From assembly GCF_028898945.1 (NCBI RefSeq), contig NZ_CP118607.1, positions 3,024,001 through 3,088,000 of the forward strand: a stretch of DNA of 64,000 nucleotides, given 5' to 3'. The translations under genes were made by a program, and so were the position numbers. The stretch comes from Pseudomonas sp. PSKL.D1 (lineage in GTDB: Bacteria > Pseudomonadota > Gammaproteobacteria > Pseudomonadales > Pseudomonadaceae). The notes under the pieces were generated by a model. It searched no databases and was not told where the DNA came from. It was given only the letters and a program-made list of their open reading frames with translations. Shown here in pieces: positions 63,680-64,000 of the stretch (positions within the stretch are counted from its first letter, which is position 1; each line of letters begins with the position of its first letter).

Positions 63680-64000
63680 TCAGTGGCGGCTCTGGGTTTG
63701 CAGCGGCACCACGGCCGCCTTGCGGGCTTCCTGGCACGCCAGCAGGCGGGCACTGTCGAAGTGCTTGAAGAAGGCACGCACGTAGTCGTTGGCCGGCTGG
63801 TGGATCAGTTCTTGTGGTGTGCCGATCTGCACCACCCTGCCCCCTTCCATGATTGCGATGCGGTGGCCGATGCGCACGGCCTCCTCGATGTCGTGGGAGA
63901 TGAAAATGATGGTGCGCTGCTGCTCGGCCTGCAGGCGCATCAGCTCGCCCTGCATTTCGCTGCGAATCATCGGGTCGAGTGCCGAGAAGGCTTCGTCCAT
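63680..64000 (-). CDS. proV: Glycine betaine/proline ABC ATPase ProV, 3' part only
   Basis: Only the last 106 codons are in the window; the 5' end lies beyond position 64000. The visible part begins in the Walker B region (MDEAFSALDP) and includes the switch histidine in FISHDIEEAV, then the C-terminal part IAIMEGGRVVQIGTPQELIHQPANDYV. It is followed 22 nt later by proW. A second CBS domain, as in E. coli ProV (400 aa), is absent: the chain ends about 50 residues after the ATPase core, so this is a short form. Confidence 0.9.
   Translation of the reverse strand: MDEAFSALDPMIRSEMQGELMRLQAEQQRTIIFISHDIEEAVRIGHRIAIMEGGRVVQIGTPQELIHQPANDYVRAFFKHFDSARLLACQEARKAAVVPLQTQSRH

Overview
The window is a GC-rich bacterial chromosome segment that looks like the Pseudomonas putida group. 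The evidence is the dense scatter of P. putida-type REP palindromes (GTAGGAGCGG...CCGC cores), the gene content (mdcABCDEGHLM, pqiA split in two, DUF2790, a XylS/BenR-type AraC protein) and the use of GTG/TTG starts with strong Shine-Dalgarno sites. No rRNA, tRNA, CRISPR array, transposase or prophage gene was seen. No gap between genes exceeds about 290 bases.

Layout. 0-5.8 kb: a YeeE/YedE sulfur transporter and an OsmC-YcaO fusion on the minus strand, divergent from rlhA (23S rRNA hydroxylation). 5.9-9.7 kb: a LuxR regulator, aldehyde dehydrogenase and class III aminotransferase, an amine-to-acid module. 9.9-18.1 kb: the complete biotin-independent malonate decarboxylase operon mdcABCDEGHLM on the minus strand, with mdcR at its far end. 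18.4-20.6 kb: a two-gene valine/isobutyryl-CoA unit (3-hydroxyisobutyryl-CoA hydrolase, acyl-CoA dehydrogenase). 20.7-25.2 kb: core genes cysS, glnS, ppiB and lpxH. 25.4-32.4 kb: a frameshifted MFS exporter with its HlyD partner, a lipoprotein, an AEC carrier, a YcaD-like MFS carrier, a small secreted Gly/Ser/Asp-rich protein and a PEBP-family protein. 32.4-35 kb: a LysR regulator divergent from a DUF2790 gene, then trmK-type methyltransferase and RidA genes. 35-42.5 kb: a PqqU-like TonB receptor followed by a molybdenum dehydrogenase (2Fe-2S subunit, Tat-exported Moco subunit, triheme cytochrome c) and its XdhC maturation factor. 42.4-47.3 kb: a solute-binding protein, pqiA1-pqiA2-pqiB-pqiC and a small hypothetical gene. 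47.5-52.3 kb: a TetR regulator coupled to a DHA2 exporter, an amidohydrolase, a methyltransferase and a beta-propeller protein. 52.4-54.8 kb: an SsuA-like binding protein and a flavin monooxygenase behind an AT-rich promoter island, probably for organosulfur scavenging. 55-56.5 kb: ureidoglycine aminohydrolase and a START-domain protein. 56.6-59.2 kb: an NMT1-type ABC importer. 59.2-61.5 kb: a XylS/BenR-like and a GlxA-type AraC regulator. 61.6-64 kb: proX, proW and the 3' end of proV (glycine betaine/proline uptake), running off the window.

The most noteworthy observations are a 42-base REP element lying in frame just behind the mdcB start codon and forming a direct repeat across mdcA, a one-base frameshift in an otherwise intact exporter, and a predicted three-way-junction palindrome between the ureidoglycine aminohydrolase and START-domain genes. 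Also notable are a PQQ-receptor-like gene beside a molybdenum dehydrogenase cluster, and a sulfur transporter/YcaO/RlhA neighbourhood that may bear on ribosome modification. Most of the window is conventional, and no clearly new multi-gene system was identified.
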